Of a stretch of DNA of 64,000 nucleotides, positions 13,701-25,400 are shown piece after piece. The position numbers and the translations under genes were made by a program. Under the pieces are notes generated by a model. It was not told the DNA's origin. It saw nothing but the letters and a program-made list of their open reading frames with translations, and did no database searches. The first letter of the stretch is position 1; each line of letters starts with the position of its first letter. This stretch comes from Orthonyx spaldingii (Eukaryota > Chordata > Aves > Passeriformes > Orthonychidae): the NCBI GenBank assembly GCA_013397795.1, contig VZTJ01000306.1:344779-408778 (forward strand), in the 5' to 3' direction.

Positions 13701-15879
13701 AGAGTCTGAAACCTTTCCATGTTCTAATGTGCATTTTCAGGATATTAATGGCTGAAGGTAGTGTTGTTTGGCTCCCGTTTTTTTTCCTGGACTTAGCTGG
13801 ACTAAATCAAGATGCTGGAGCTACAACGGCTTGTGAGGAAACAGGGAATTGCTGTTGAAGCATTTTTGTACTTCTCTATGGTAGAAAAAATGAATCAATT
13901 ATTAAATATTGTGTGGGGGGAAAATCCATGAACAGTATTTCTGCTGTCATACAACTCAGCTTGGTTGAATAACCTGCTGAAGAGGAAAAACATTCCAGGT
14001 GATGCTTCAGAGGAAGTGGTCCCCAGGCCTGTGCCTTGGCCCATGCTGCAGAGCCCAGTACCGTGTTAGAGGACTTGCTATCAGACCTGGGAAGCAGAGG
14101 GGAGTGGGACTCCAGAAATCTTTTTCTGAGTTTAAAATGGTCATGACATGAGGAGAGTTTATCTTCTACCGGCGTTTTAAGTTTGGGTTGATTTTTGAGT
14201 ATCAGACCTGTGCACAAGCAGCTTCTGCACTGGAGTCACATAAACAGCTGAGATGAACTTGGGTAGATGTGCTGTGCTGCCATCCTTAGCAAGAGCTGGT
14301 TCATTGTACCAGACTCAAAGTCACAGCAGAGCTCTGATGCTTGTGAGATTTAATGCTCCTCAAAATGACAATCTCCATCTCCCATAAAGTTCACTGCACC
14401 CTGTTGTCCAATGTCTCTGCACTTCTGTCACTTGGCAATTTCCACGTTGCCATTTTAAATGGTGAGTATTAACAACTAAGAGGCATTTTATTGCTTATTG
14501 AAGAGATGGAAGATTCATGGAGTCTATTTCTTCTGGCGCATGAGAGGTTCATAGACTGCTTTGACCATGGATGTTAAAATTGGAATTGTACTCATCCATA
14601 TTTCTGAATGTATCAAGCAAAGATAAGCTCTCATGGGCTGTACTCACAGCTGGACAGTAAGAGACTCAGCAGCTCTCCGTAAGTTTCATGTGAGCATCAC
14701 TTCATTATTTGAGATTTTTTGAAACTGTAAAAGTATTTAAGTATGGGGACATGCTTTAAGAGCTGCTGGCTCTCAAATATTTTTATAAATAGCAAGCAGT
14801 AGTTTTTCTGTTAAGGCAAAGTTCAAACACAGAAAAGCATCTTGCTTTCTTCTGTGTGCATTTTTGTGTAGTAGCTTCTCAAAGGGCAGCTCCTAAAATA
14901 AAACTGTTTACAGTAACCTCCTCAGATAAAAACATTTCACTTCTAAGATTGAGCATAAAATTTTCACGTCTTGCACTTGAGCTCTGATGTGCCTTGCTCT
15001 CATATTTTGCCCAGAGGCTTGATCATTGTTCCATTACTAATACAAATGGAGGAGCTTTTGTTTCAATTCAAGCTCTTCAAAGAAACTCTCTTCAAGTCAT
15101 CAAGGTCTAGCCCCTGTACTCTTTAAATCTCTAGCTATAGCTTTCTGCTTTTTCCACTTACCGTTTAAAATCTATTTTCTGCTCACCCTTTTATAACTTG
15201 GATATGATGGTATTTTTTCATTTTCCTCCCTGTTCTCCGTGCTTGTCTTTCCTGCTTTGCCATGCCCTTGTGAGGGTGTATCCTGCTTCGATTCTCTGCA
15301 ATACAGCTTGAACCCTGGAGGATGCACAAGTGTGTTTGAAGAAAGCAGTAACAGGATAGTTATTCCCAATACCCCAGAGGACAGCATTATTTCTAATACT
15401 GGTCAGATTTATTGTTAATTGCTACAAAGTAGTGTGTTTTGGAGGAGTCCAGTTCCTTGTCTGTCAACTCTGTAATTAATGTAAGCAATTGTTACTGTGG
15501 TTCTGTGCCTGTTCAGTGTTCCTGTACTGCAAGTTCGTTGTTCTGCAAGTTGTCCCAGTGCTCTCCTAAACAAAATGAAGTGTCTTTTCCCTATGGTGGA
15601 TGCAAATGAAGTGCTGCTTCTGACAGAATTTTCATTACAGTAGCAAAAATGACAATGTCACATCTTCTTTTTAGTAAACTTGGACTTTCTCTTTGGCGTT
15701 TCTGTACAGTTTTACTGTATCATATATGTACAAATTACAGTTCTGATGAACTGTTGAGGGCATTCAGAACTCTGTTGCAGTATTTCCTTGTTTTTACTTA
15801 GACTGATTTAGATTAACTACATTGGTACATGTCTGAGTCTGCTGAAGTGAAAGTGTAATTTCCTAATAGAGTTTTGCTC
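7758..15879. other. Gene-free DNA with two ambiguous bases
   Basis: No gene recognised. N bases lie at 9022 and 12678. Around 13040-13730 the DNA is more GC-rich and open on both strands, which explains the overlapping long frames there. A frame at 15187-15387 on minus starts with a hydrophobic, signal-like stretch and ends at a possible donor, but is unsupported. Confidence 0.6.
10800..10811 (+). repeat. Poly-T tract (12)
   Basis: Twelve T after a GGTTTTTGGTTTGG T/G-rich run. Confidence 0.85.
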
Positions 15880-16040
15880 TATGGCTGCATTGCTAATGGC
15901 CTGGTTACACTGCTTCCTAGGAACGGCCTAATTAAAGGTTTGACATTGAAAAAGTGATTAAAATTTGCATGGGGAGATATTGAATTAATTAATTTTTTCC
16001 TGATGAGTTGATAAGTAATAGCATGCATTTTGGTAAGTAT
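15880..16040. promoter_or_regulatory. AT-rich block with TAATTA and ATTTGCAT words
   Basis: It holds CCTAATTAAAGG, AAAATTTGCATGGGG (octamer-like), TTGAATTAATTAATTTTTTC and TAGCATGCATTTTGG in close order, without repeat structure or coding frame. A non-coding regulatory element is possible. Confidence 0.27.
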
Positions 16041-18073
16041 TAGACCTCTGATCCAATGGACTTGCTGGACAGAAGCATCTGTTCAACGGGTGGCATTTAT
16101 TTCCCACTGATTTCTTTAGCATGTGTTTAAAGTTAACCAAATATTACAAAGGAAATGTCCAGAATAGGGGGTGAAACCTTTAAGACATTATCTGGCAGGA
16201 TCATACCTATAACTCTGCATATGTATTTACTTTTGAATGTACCTTTGAGATTCTAAAGGATGCTGCTTCATGAAATTTCCTGGGTGAATCACTAATCCAG
16301 GGTTAGGGTCTTACTTGTACCAAGCAGTGCACACGTCCCACAATATCCCCCTGAAGTAACAGACCATCAGACCCATGTCAATAACACTATTGGAGTCTGC
16401 CCTGTTGTTGGCTGGCTGGCTATATCAGTATTCCTCATGCCTAAGCTGAATTCTCCAATATGTATACATTTAAAAGGCACTTATTTTTGCAGTAAGCATG
16501 GAATAGGCCCTTGTATAGACACAATGGAATAATTCTTCTTCCCAATGTGACTGTATGGGCCTAAGTGAAGTTCTAGTAGTCCAAATTAGTCATTGATGTA
16601 TGGAATAGATGCTGCAGAAGTACTGGAGGGAGCTTTCTTCCTGCTGTTGTATTTGGGAGAACTGCTTCATCCAGCTCCCCTAACATGATGTACAATGTTT
16701 TCAAAAGGATTCACACCCTCAGGCAACCCCGGTGCTCATCTCTAGTGCTTAAAATGCGACATGTAAATCAACTATGGGCAATTACGAGCACTGCCAGGGG
16801 CGCTGCAGGCACACGGCTGAGTGCAGGGCAGGCAACAACATTCTGTGCCCTGAAAGTCCACGGAGTTCAGTAGTGCCAGTACTTAAAGCCCTGTGTGCAC
16901 TTGTGCAAATTTCTGCATTACTTCTCTCTGCTCAGGGAGGAAGGAAAGGCTCGCTGGTCATCACCAGCTCATGAGCAGAATAAAGCAGGGATTATCTCAG
17001 TGGGTCATACACTTACGTGTGAACTGTTTCTGTGGCTTTTCTTTTCTTGTGTGCCTGCAGTACTGGTTGGAAGTAGGTGTAACAAGAATTTATGCTTTAG
17101 AATATCAGGCTTAAGCAGAGAAGGTTCTTGTTGCTGTCCCACAAATACATTCCATTTTTCTGGGGAGGTGATATATTTTGAGGGCTTGAATACCAGACTT
17201 CTAGGAATGTAAAATTCAAATGTTTGAGGATCCACTAGGCAAATGAACGAAGCTACCAAAAGAAGGGCAAGGGCTCTTCTTATTACAGAATCAGCGAGGG
17301 AAAGTCTGAGCGTACCATAATTCTGTTGATAATCCAAACTTCTGCTGAGTAATTCCCTATAGAAACAGAAAATCTGCATGAAGATCTGACCCACTTCAAG
17401 CAGTGAAGCTTAACATCAGAGAGACAAGGAAGAAGTTAACAAGAATCCTTTGGGAGTTAGGTTATTTAAATCTTACAAACCCAGTGGTGGAAAAGCTCTC
17501 TTGAGTGAACCAGGGAGACCTTCAGCAATTCCCTGCATTTCCTGCAGACAGTGTGCCTATCCTGTCACTGGCATCTTGGCCTGACCTGTCTGTTGTCCAG
17601 TTTTGTTCACAGTTAGCTGAAACATGCTGATCTGATCTAAAGAGAGGGCCCTGCATCAAAGCAGGCACAGATCTGTACTAATTTATTCCTCTGCCTGTGG
17701 CCCCAAGAGGTCTTTAGTACAGCTGTAGGTAGCCAGAGCCAGGAGAACGTTGTGTGGGTCCTTGGCTGTGGATTGTAGGGAAAAAGAAAAGCCATGAAGT
17801 GTACTTTTCACTGTAGCCATGCCTGTATTGTGGGGTTGACTGATCTCACAACTCAGGAGAGTTGTTCTCTGCATTCATGGTGCAAAGAAATGGCCCTTGG
17901 CAGTGTCCCTCTTCCTGCAGAGGACCTTGCATGCCAGTGCACCTGAGCAGAAAACTGAGCCCCTGCATTTCTGCTGGGAAGCTGCTGTACCATACGTTTA
18001 TAAGCTACTCCAACAGCAAGGCTGGGTGCCTTCTGCTACCCCTTTCATGTGCTTTAAAACAAAAAGCAATTAG

Positions 18074-18139
18074 GGTTTGTTTTGGTTTTGTTGGGTTTTT
18101 TGTTTTTGTTTGTTTGTTTGTTGGTTTGATTTTTGTGGT
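18074..18139 (+). repeat. T/G-rich (TTTG)n-type simple repeat
   Basis: An imperfect run of TTTG, TTTTG and TTTTTG units, with a clean TTTGTTTGTTTG core. The hydrophobic open frame across it (17862-18203) is a composition artefact. Confidence 0.85.
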
Positions 18140-20689
18140 GCTGGTGGTTAAACTTGTTTTTTCTGGTCTTTCTATTTCAATGGACTGGCATCAGATTTTT
18201 TGATTTGTGCAAGCAAAGTACATGGAGAAAAGTCATCCCTGTGCCTAATAAGCTTTTTTTTTACAAGCCAGAGACAGAAAAACTGTAAAAATCTCCCTGT
18301 TAAATTGGATTATGAGCTCATTGACTGGAGTTGCTCTTCCTGGTCTCTTAGGATCCAAAGGCATTGCTTGATCAATGACAAGGTTTTTAGGACTGCTAGA
18401 ATGCAAAAATGAACAATGCCACAAACTTTCTTTTCCCTGTGCCCAAATAATAGTGGCAGTGTATCTGCATAGGCAGGGTGCTACTGTGAATTAATTCAAC
18501 CCTTGGGGAAAAAAATAAACAACTTTATTACACTCCAGTGCAACTGAGCAGGAATGCTCATTTTTTTCGGAGGCTTATTAAACTTTGAAAAAGCATGGTA
18601 TACAATAGCAGGAGGATGTGCTGTGGGTATGTAATTATTGGCCTCAAATGATCTCTCTGGGCACAGCTGAGGGAAAGGAAGAAACCTGTACAGGTGAAAT
18701 ACAGAAGCCAACAGAGCCTGTCCCAAAGACTCTCACAAACCAAATGTTGTGGAAAGTGTGGAGCCTTTGCAGGTGTTGGATAAGCAATGGCTGCAACAAT
18801 TGAAGATTTAGCAAATAATCCTTTTAGCCTGGGAAGTAAATTTTAGTGACATGTAGGCTTCTTGCCTGCATTCAGTAGCCATGTCTGCCTGAAAACAATG
18901 AAAATAATGAGAGCTCGACAGTCAAGAGGAGCTGCTTGCCTTTGGTACCTCTCTCACGTGTCACAGCAGAGTTTCCCCCAGAGCTGCTCTTCTTCCAGCC
19001 CTCGGTGAGATGCAAGTCTAGCACAGGCTTTGGGTTGATGTTTGCTGCTTAACACAGTCTCCCTGATGGTCAGAGGAAATGAGGAGACGTGGGACGCAGT
19101 GAGCAAAGGCAGCTCCTCTGAAATGAATAATGGCAAAATTGTAAATAATTCACAGCCTTTATGCAGCTCCCTGCACATCCCACACTATGTACACATGAAA
19201 CACACCATTCCAGTAATTTTAATCATCAGTGTGGGAGCCAGCCTTGTTCACTGCTATCCTATCAGGCAAACGCTGTACATATTTTGCACACAAAAAATGG
19301 TGGCTTTAAATGGTGCTGCTGAGAATCCACCACTGCTGGTCAGGGCCCTGTGTGCTAGGCACTAAAAGAGAAAACAGCCTTGCCTGGAAAAGTTTCCAGT
19401 CAAACCATGAATGTCAAATGGATGTGCACGATGAGAAGAAATGCCATGGTAATTGTTATGAATAGAAGCAATAGTTACACTGCCCAGCAGCCCTCCTGTT
19501 AGAAGTGTCTTGTACATATCCAGGAGAAGAGGGACCTGAAGAAGAGCAAAACTGATGTGTGCATGTGCTAAGTCTCTCTTTGCATGGTAGAAATGTCTGT
19601 GGAGGAGGAGGAAGCTTCCTATTGAATGGTGTTCTCTCTGTATACATATGTATGTGCATATACAAAAATACAGGGGTTTTGTAACATATATAGATATACA
19701 TGTTGCTGGTAGTAATTACACTGTGCAAAGGAAGAATCATAAATAATGAAGGGAGAACGAGCTTTAGGCAACCTAATTAAAAACCTGCTCTCTTTATTAG
19801 TTAGCAATGTAATCTAAGTCAACCTCTAAAGATTGTCACTGTATGTGAACGAAATTAATAACCTGTTAAAGAGTATTTTCTTTAACTCTTCACCTTGGAA
19901 AAAGACTATTGTCCAGAAGTGGATTTTGGAAGAAAATTAACAGATGCAGCTGGGACTGGGGTTTGGTTTTGTTGTAGTTTGGTGGAACATTCTGTGTGAG
20001 AATGAAACACCCTGCATACTGCTTTCTGTGTGGGTACCTGCTGATCTGGAGTGCTTCACACTGGGTATTTTGCATCCAGGTCAAACACTTTTCATATGAA
20101 CTTCCCCTCTTAAGTCCAGTGCTTCTGAGAAAACCTTCTCTCATTTTTATCCTCTCTTAACTGATGAATTGTTTTTGTCTCAGCCTAAGATATTATTAAA
20201 GTTTCAAATAGTTAATTTAAACTTGTGTTTTGATTGTCCCTGTCTGTGAAATGTGGGAAGAGAGCAGTAATTTTCTGGAAATATTAGTTCTTTTAAACAT
20301 TCCACTGCTGGAAGAAGCAGATCTTCAATAAAAGTTACTGTGTGCCAACACATGTGAACTAATGGGCGCAGAGATTGCAATATCTGAGATCTCTACTGAA
20401 GTGTTGCTGATGACTTGGATTTAGTAAGTTCTGCCTAAGACAATTTTTGGGTCCTGTTTCGGTGATGAGAGGATGTATAGGAAAATAAATCTCCTTTATG
20501 ACTAAGATGACTACTTATAAAAACAGGCATTACTCTCTAAAAAATCTGTAGGATTTTAGTCAAGTTTACATCAGCTGTAAATCTGCATTTTCTCTGTGTT
20601 GAAAGGGTTTACCATTATGATTTTTTTCCTTAATATTTTCATATTTTATAAAGTTTCCAGATTAATTCGGTGAGAGGAGGGGGAGATTT

Positions 20690-20800
20690 GGAAGAAAAGG
20701 AGAAAGATAATTAGCCTTTATGTAGCAATCAGGCATGCCAAGTTCTCTTGAATTATTAAACTTAATTAGTTTCATTTATTATTCCTGCAGGCTACAAATA
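20690..20800. promoter_or_regulatory. AT-rich block with clustered homeodomain words
   Basis: GATAATTAGCC, GAATTATTAAACTTAATTAG and TTTATTATTCCTGCAGG occur within about 100 bases. No open frame and no repeat. Possible conserved element, weakly supported. Confidence 0.22.
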
Positions 20801-22239
20801 TCTGTATTAAATGCCAACCTGAAGTGTGGTATGTTTGATCTGGTGGGAACATGGATTTGGTAATATACTGCAATGCCACTAATCTGAATAACTCATGGTT
20901 CTGCTGTGCTCTCATGTTATGAATAGTGAATGTATTTTCACACAATGCTGGTGGAAAATAAGATCATCTTAAAATGTACTCAGCATTGTGTGACACATCA
21001 ATAGCACAGAGGATGTTTCAATCTGTGTTTCTGAAGTTATTCAGGTCTTGATTTCACAAAACCGTGTATGTGAGCAGAACATTATTCATCACTTGCAACA
21101 ACCTGTGCAAAACCTTGCTGTAGGTGGCACTTCTCCAGGCATGACCTGGCTTCTGAAAAGTGATGTTTTTCCTTGACTTCTGGTTATTCCCCTCTCAGGG
21201 TGTTGGTTAAGTCTTGGTAAATAACACAGCTGTACCTCATGTCGAGAAAGTTCTTCCTCTCCTTGTTACTGTGCGTGTGATGATTTGGTCTCTGCCCTAC
21301 GTTAACTGTGCTCCTGAAACAGAAAAGAAAGGAAAACATTTTTATCTGTGCTGGGCAAGGAATAGCCTGAACAGAGAGAAAAAGACTCTCACAGAGCTTG
21401 CCAGTTTGTAGAAGGGAGAATTTTTAGCTATAAGAAGCTGGTCTTGACAAGTGAGGAGATGTCAGGCAGCAGTGGAAACCAAGCCCTGGCTGCAGAGCCT
21501 GCAGCCATCCCCTGCCTTTGGCTGCCAGCTGCAGATCCCTTGCAGACAGATGGTGGTGGACACCAGGTCTAAAACAGCAGCACCAGCTGGGCAGTCTGCA
21601 AGTCCTGTGAGTTCAAGGGCACCCACCCTGCTAAGGACCCTCTGAAGGGAAAGCTTTCATTTAGGCAGAATGCAACAGGGTGTGGAAATGATCTGGTGTA
21701 CAGTAGGAATAGATTTTTTTGCATGGATTTTTAATGTGGTTTTGTACATATCAACTTTTAAAGAGAAGACTTTTCATAATTCTAGGTACTTCTTGCTAGT
21801 ACTAACTTTCCAGATAATTATTTACAGGATGCCATAAACCACCTCCAAAGTCAGAGGAACAGCAAGTACAGAAGTGCTGGCTAGAAAGACAGAACTGTAT
21901 TGAAGCAGGCCCAACTCAGTCACTTAAAAATTCATTGAAGCCTACAGTTATCTAATTTTGCAAAGAACAGAATCTCCTAGTTCAGCTGACATTTCAGTCC
22001 TTTATCTTCGTTTCATGGCTCAGGTGAGATTTTTCTAAATTTCACGAAACAGTGACTTGATTCAGCTTCTCTCTTCTGACCAAATCCAAACTAAAATAAT
22101 GTACAAAAAGAAAGTCTTGGATCCATTTTGCATATCAATTGGTAGTCATGGTTGATTAAAAAAGGAAGGGTAATAAAAATTTCTTTAAATTGTGGGCCTG
22201 TCCCTGGCTGTGCCAACTGATCATCCTTTTCACTGTTAA

Positions 22240-22440
22240 CTTCTCTTTATGGCAAGATGGCATGCACTGTATCTTCATTGCATTCTAGCTGCAAATTAAT
22301 CTGTGGCAAAATAAATAATTAGTCTTGTATATTATTAAAGGCAGTGAAAAAGCAATAAAGCAATTTTCTTTCTAATGACAGTTCTAGCTGGAAGAGAATA
22401 GTCAAAATGATGGAAAATGACATGAATTTTGCCATAATTT
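22240..22440. promoter_or_regulatory. AT-rich block with TAATTA-like words
   Basis: GCAAATTAATCTGTGG, AAATAAATAATTAGTC, TATTATTAAAGG and AAGCAATAAAGC lie in succession, followed by a purine-rich stretch. No coding frame. Possible regulatory element, weakly supported. Confidence 0.22.
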
Positions 22441-25400
22441 TGTTAGAAATTCAAACTGGGAAGAGAGAGGGAGACGTAGAAGGGGAAAGAATATGGTGAA
22501 ATGAATGATGGAGTTTTGTCATTCTCTGTTTTTTCCCCACAATTCATACCTGCAGCCCTGACTGAGTAATGATTTACAGCCTCATCAGCTGGATTTTGAA
22601 TTCTTCTCACATTCCAGGGATTTCAGTGTTCCCACATGACTGCACTGCATTAGTGCTGTAATAATGCTGCCGTTTGCTATTAATTACCATCCTGCCCTGT
22701 TGCAGTGGTGTGATAGATTTTGGGTTAGACTGGAACTGGTCATCCTTTTTAATTATCAAGTAGGGATGGTGTACATTTCCCTATTGGTTTTGTTTTCTGA
22801 TCCTGTATTGGAATATGCCCAAAGGTTATCAACAGAATGTTTGCTGAGAGATTTTGTGTTTTAAAGACAACAGAGATCATGAAAGGATGAATGGGCAACA
22901 GAAGCATCCTAAAGCAGCAAGAACTGTGTAATTATTACTATTTCTCTCTCCTGAGACATTGGTTCCATGTTACAAACAGAGCCTGTCTGTCCAGGACAGA
23001 ATTTTGAAGGCCAGGGCTTTGGGGACAGAACTATTTTCCAAGCACACAAACCCATATCTGCCCTGCCAGTGTATCACAAGTAGACTTGACTGTTGTATTG
23101 AATGAGTCTTAAATATTTATTGGCATTTTTAGGCCAGCAATAACCTAGTTAGAATAATGACACTTTAAGTTATCAATAACTTTGGTATTGGCAGCACGAA
23201 GATGATCCTGCAAGGGATCTATTCCTATGAACTGCAGAGAGGAGACATGACAGGAAAACCTGACTCAATAGCCAAAATTTCACAGTCACCATGGAAGGCT
23301 TTAAGGAAAATGACTTCTAATGAATCCCACAACTAAATCACTGAGAATTATACTAAAAACTTGTCCCAAGGGTTTAATTGTGCCTTGACAAGGAACGAAA
23401 TTCTGTTATGAAAACAGCTGTGTTTAAGAGTAATTATCATACTTTTATCTGTCATGGGTTGTGATAAAATATCCAGAGTCCTTCATCAGAGCTGGGTATG
23501 ATCCAGGTCACTGCTACAGGCAGCTCCTGCCTGCTCTGAAGCAGTCCCAAACTCTTTATGCTAATGCTAAGGCTGGTGTGAAAAAGCTGCTTACACCAGC
23601 TAGCTCTGAACATCTTTACGTTAAAGTTAGATCACAAATGCCCAGTTCTGAATGCTTCTAAGTGCCTGTAATACAAATTGATTTAATTTAGGGTTTGATT
23701 TTTATTTATTTATTTCCCACTGGAAACTGGATCTGTGTACTCAGCAGATGCTCAGCTTCTGTCAGGAACTGAGCTCTAATTAATTTTCTGTATGTATTCT
23801 CTGAGTGGTTTTCCAATGTGGATGAAGCTCTTGAATTTAAAAACACTTGTAAGATCAAAATATCTGAAAACGTGCTTTTTAAAAATCAGTTATTATATGA
23901 ATCAGCACTTAGCTGAAAATAAAATTAGATTTTTCAAGAAAAAAGGATCTGCAGTCCTTCACCAGATTTATGTTCCTTCACAAAACCAGACAGAAAGATA
24001 TTGGCAGACTGGGTACAACAGTACCTAAATCCAGTAAATTGTTAGATAGACACTAAACACACATAAACTGCTGACAGAAAACTTGTTAATCTTCTGTTTT
24101 GACCTCAGATTTAAAAAAAAAGTCTCAATTCCTTCAAATCATTGGGCAAATTTATTGTAGAAAATTCCAGGAAACCTCCTGGAATATCTCACTGTGTTTG
24201 TGGGGCCAAGTTCTGCCATCCAGCACGGCTGTGTCCTCTGGGATCAGCTTTGTGTAAATGTCTGTAAAGAGCTTTGATCAAGGCTCCAGTTGCCCTGACT
24301 GGATTTGAAGTCCAAGCAGAAGCAGAGGGCTCCCCGAGCCCCCAAAGCACTCTGCAGTCAGAGTGCTCAGTGCCACATTAGCACAGTTTTGGGGTCTCCT
24401 GTTCCTGTTTACTTAACAGACACCATTTAAAAACGGGAGGCTTTATTTTGGATTGATCAACGTGTCCTAGGTAGGTGAAATACAGACTTTATAAAATGTT
24501 TAGCCAAGGAAAATGTAGCACTTGGCACCTCGTCCTAACATGAGGACAAATAAAAAACAGAGCAAGTAGAAGCTTTTGCTATACTTGTGAATAAAAGCAC
24601 AAGTGTAGTGGAAATGAACTCAACTTGTGAAAGCAGACCCTCTCAAAAAGTCATAAAAGTGTCCAAAAGTAATAAATCCAAGGGCTGAAGTTGATTTGCT
24701 GTCCTTTACTGGGGAACAAACAACCGAAGGAGAACGGGCTGTGGGGAAAGCAGACTGGCAAAGAGGGTGGTGAATCCTCTTACCGTAGTCTGATAATGTT
24801 TTCCTGTCTTATTAAAGGTAATGAGCTTCTATGAGAAATGAACAACTACCAGAGAGGATTTTTGGCAAGGGATAGGGAGGAAAGTGCCCAGTCTGCCCTC
24901 CTGGTGCAGAGCAGGGGCGAGCACTGAATGCTGCCCACACACTGAACTCGGGAAGCAAAGCATGCACCGTCTTCTTGGTGAAGTGCTACCCAGATCTCCT
25001 CCATTCCCTATTTGACAAAGCACATTAACACACTGCTGCATTTCAGATGATGCAAATGGAATAATAAATGGTGATTTCAGTCAACTGCCTGCTGGTGTGA
25101 GAGAGGAGAGTGGCTGCATTATTCTCCAGTGCTGTGCAGTGATCTTCTGTGTCTCTATTATATAGGTCCCTATATAATTCCCTGCTAGTAATTTATCTTC
25201 TTTCTTAATTTTAAAAGCAGGTTGAAATAGCAAAAGAGGTGTATATTCTGAACCATATGTGATTTTTAAAACAAGTCAGGCAACAGCTTTTAAATCTACT
25301 GTATTAAGATTTGTGCTTTGAAGAGATGCTGCTGTTAGCTATGGAGCTGTTCTTTGTTGCAGCACCTCACAGCCAACAGATGAAGTCAGATTTCTGTGAC

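Noticed and set aside
13198..13858. Overlapping frames of 157-184 codons on both strands
   Set aside because: Mutual openness reflects local GC content. No splice support or known domain.
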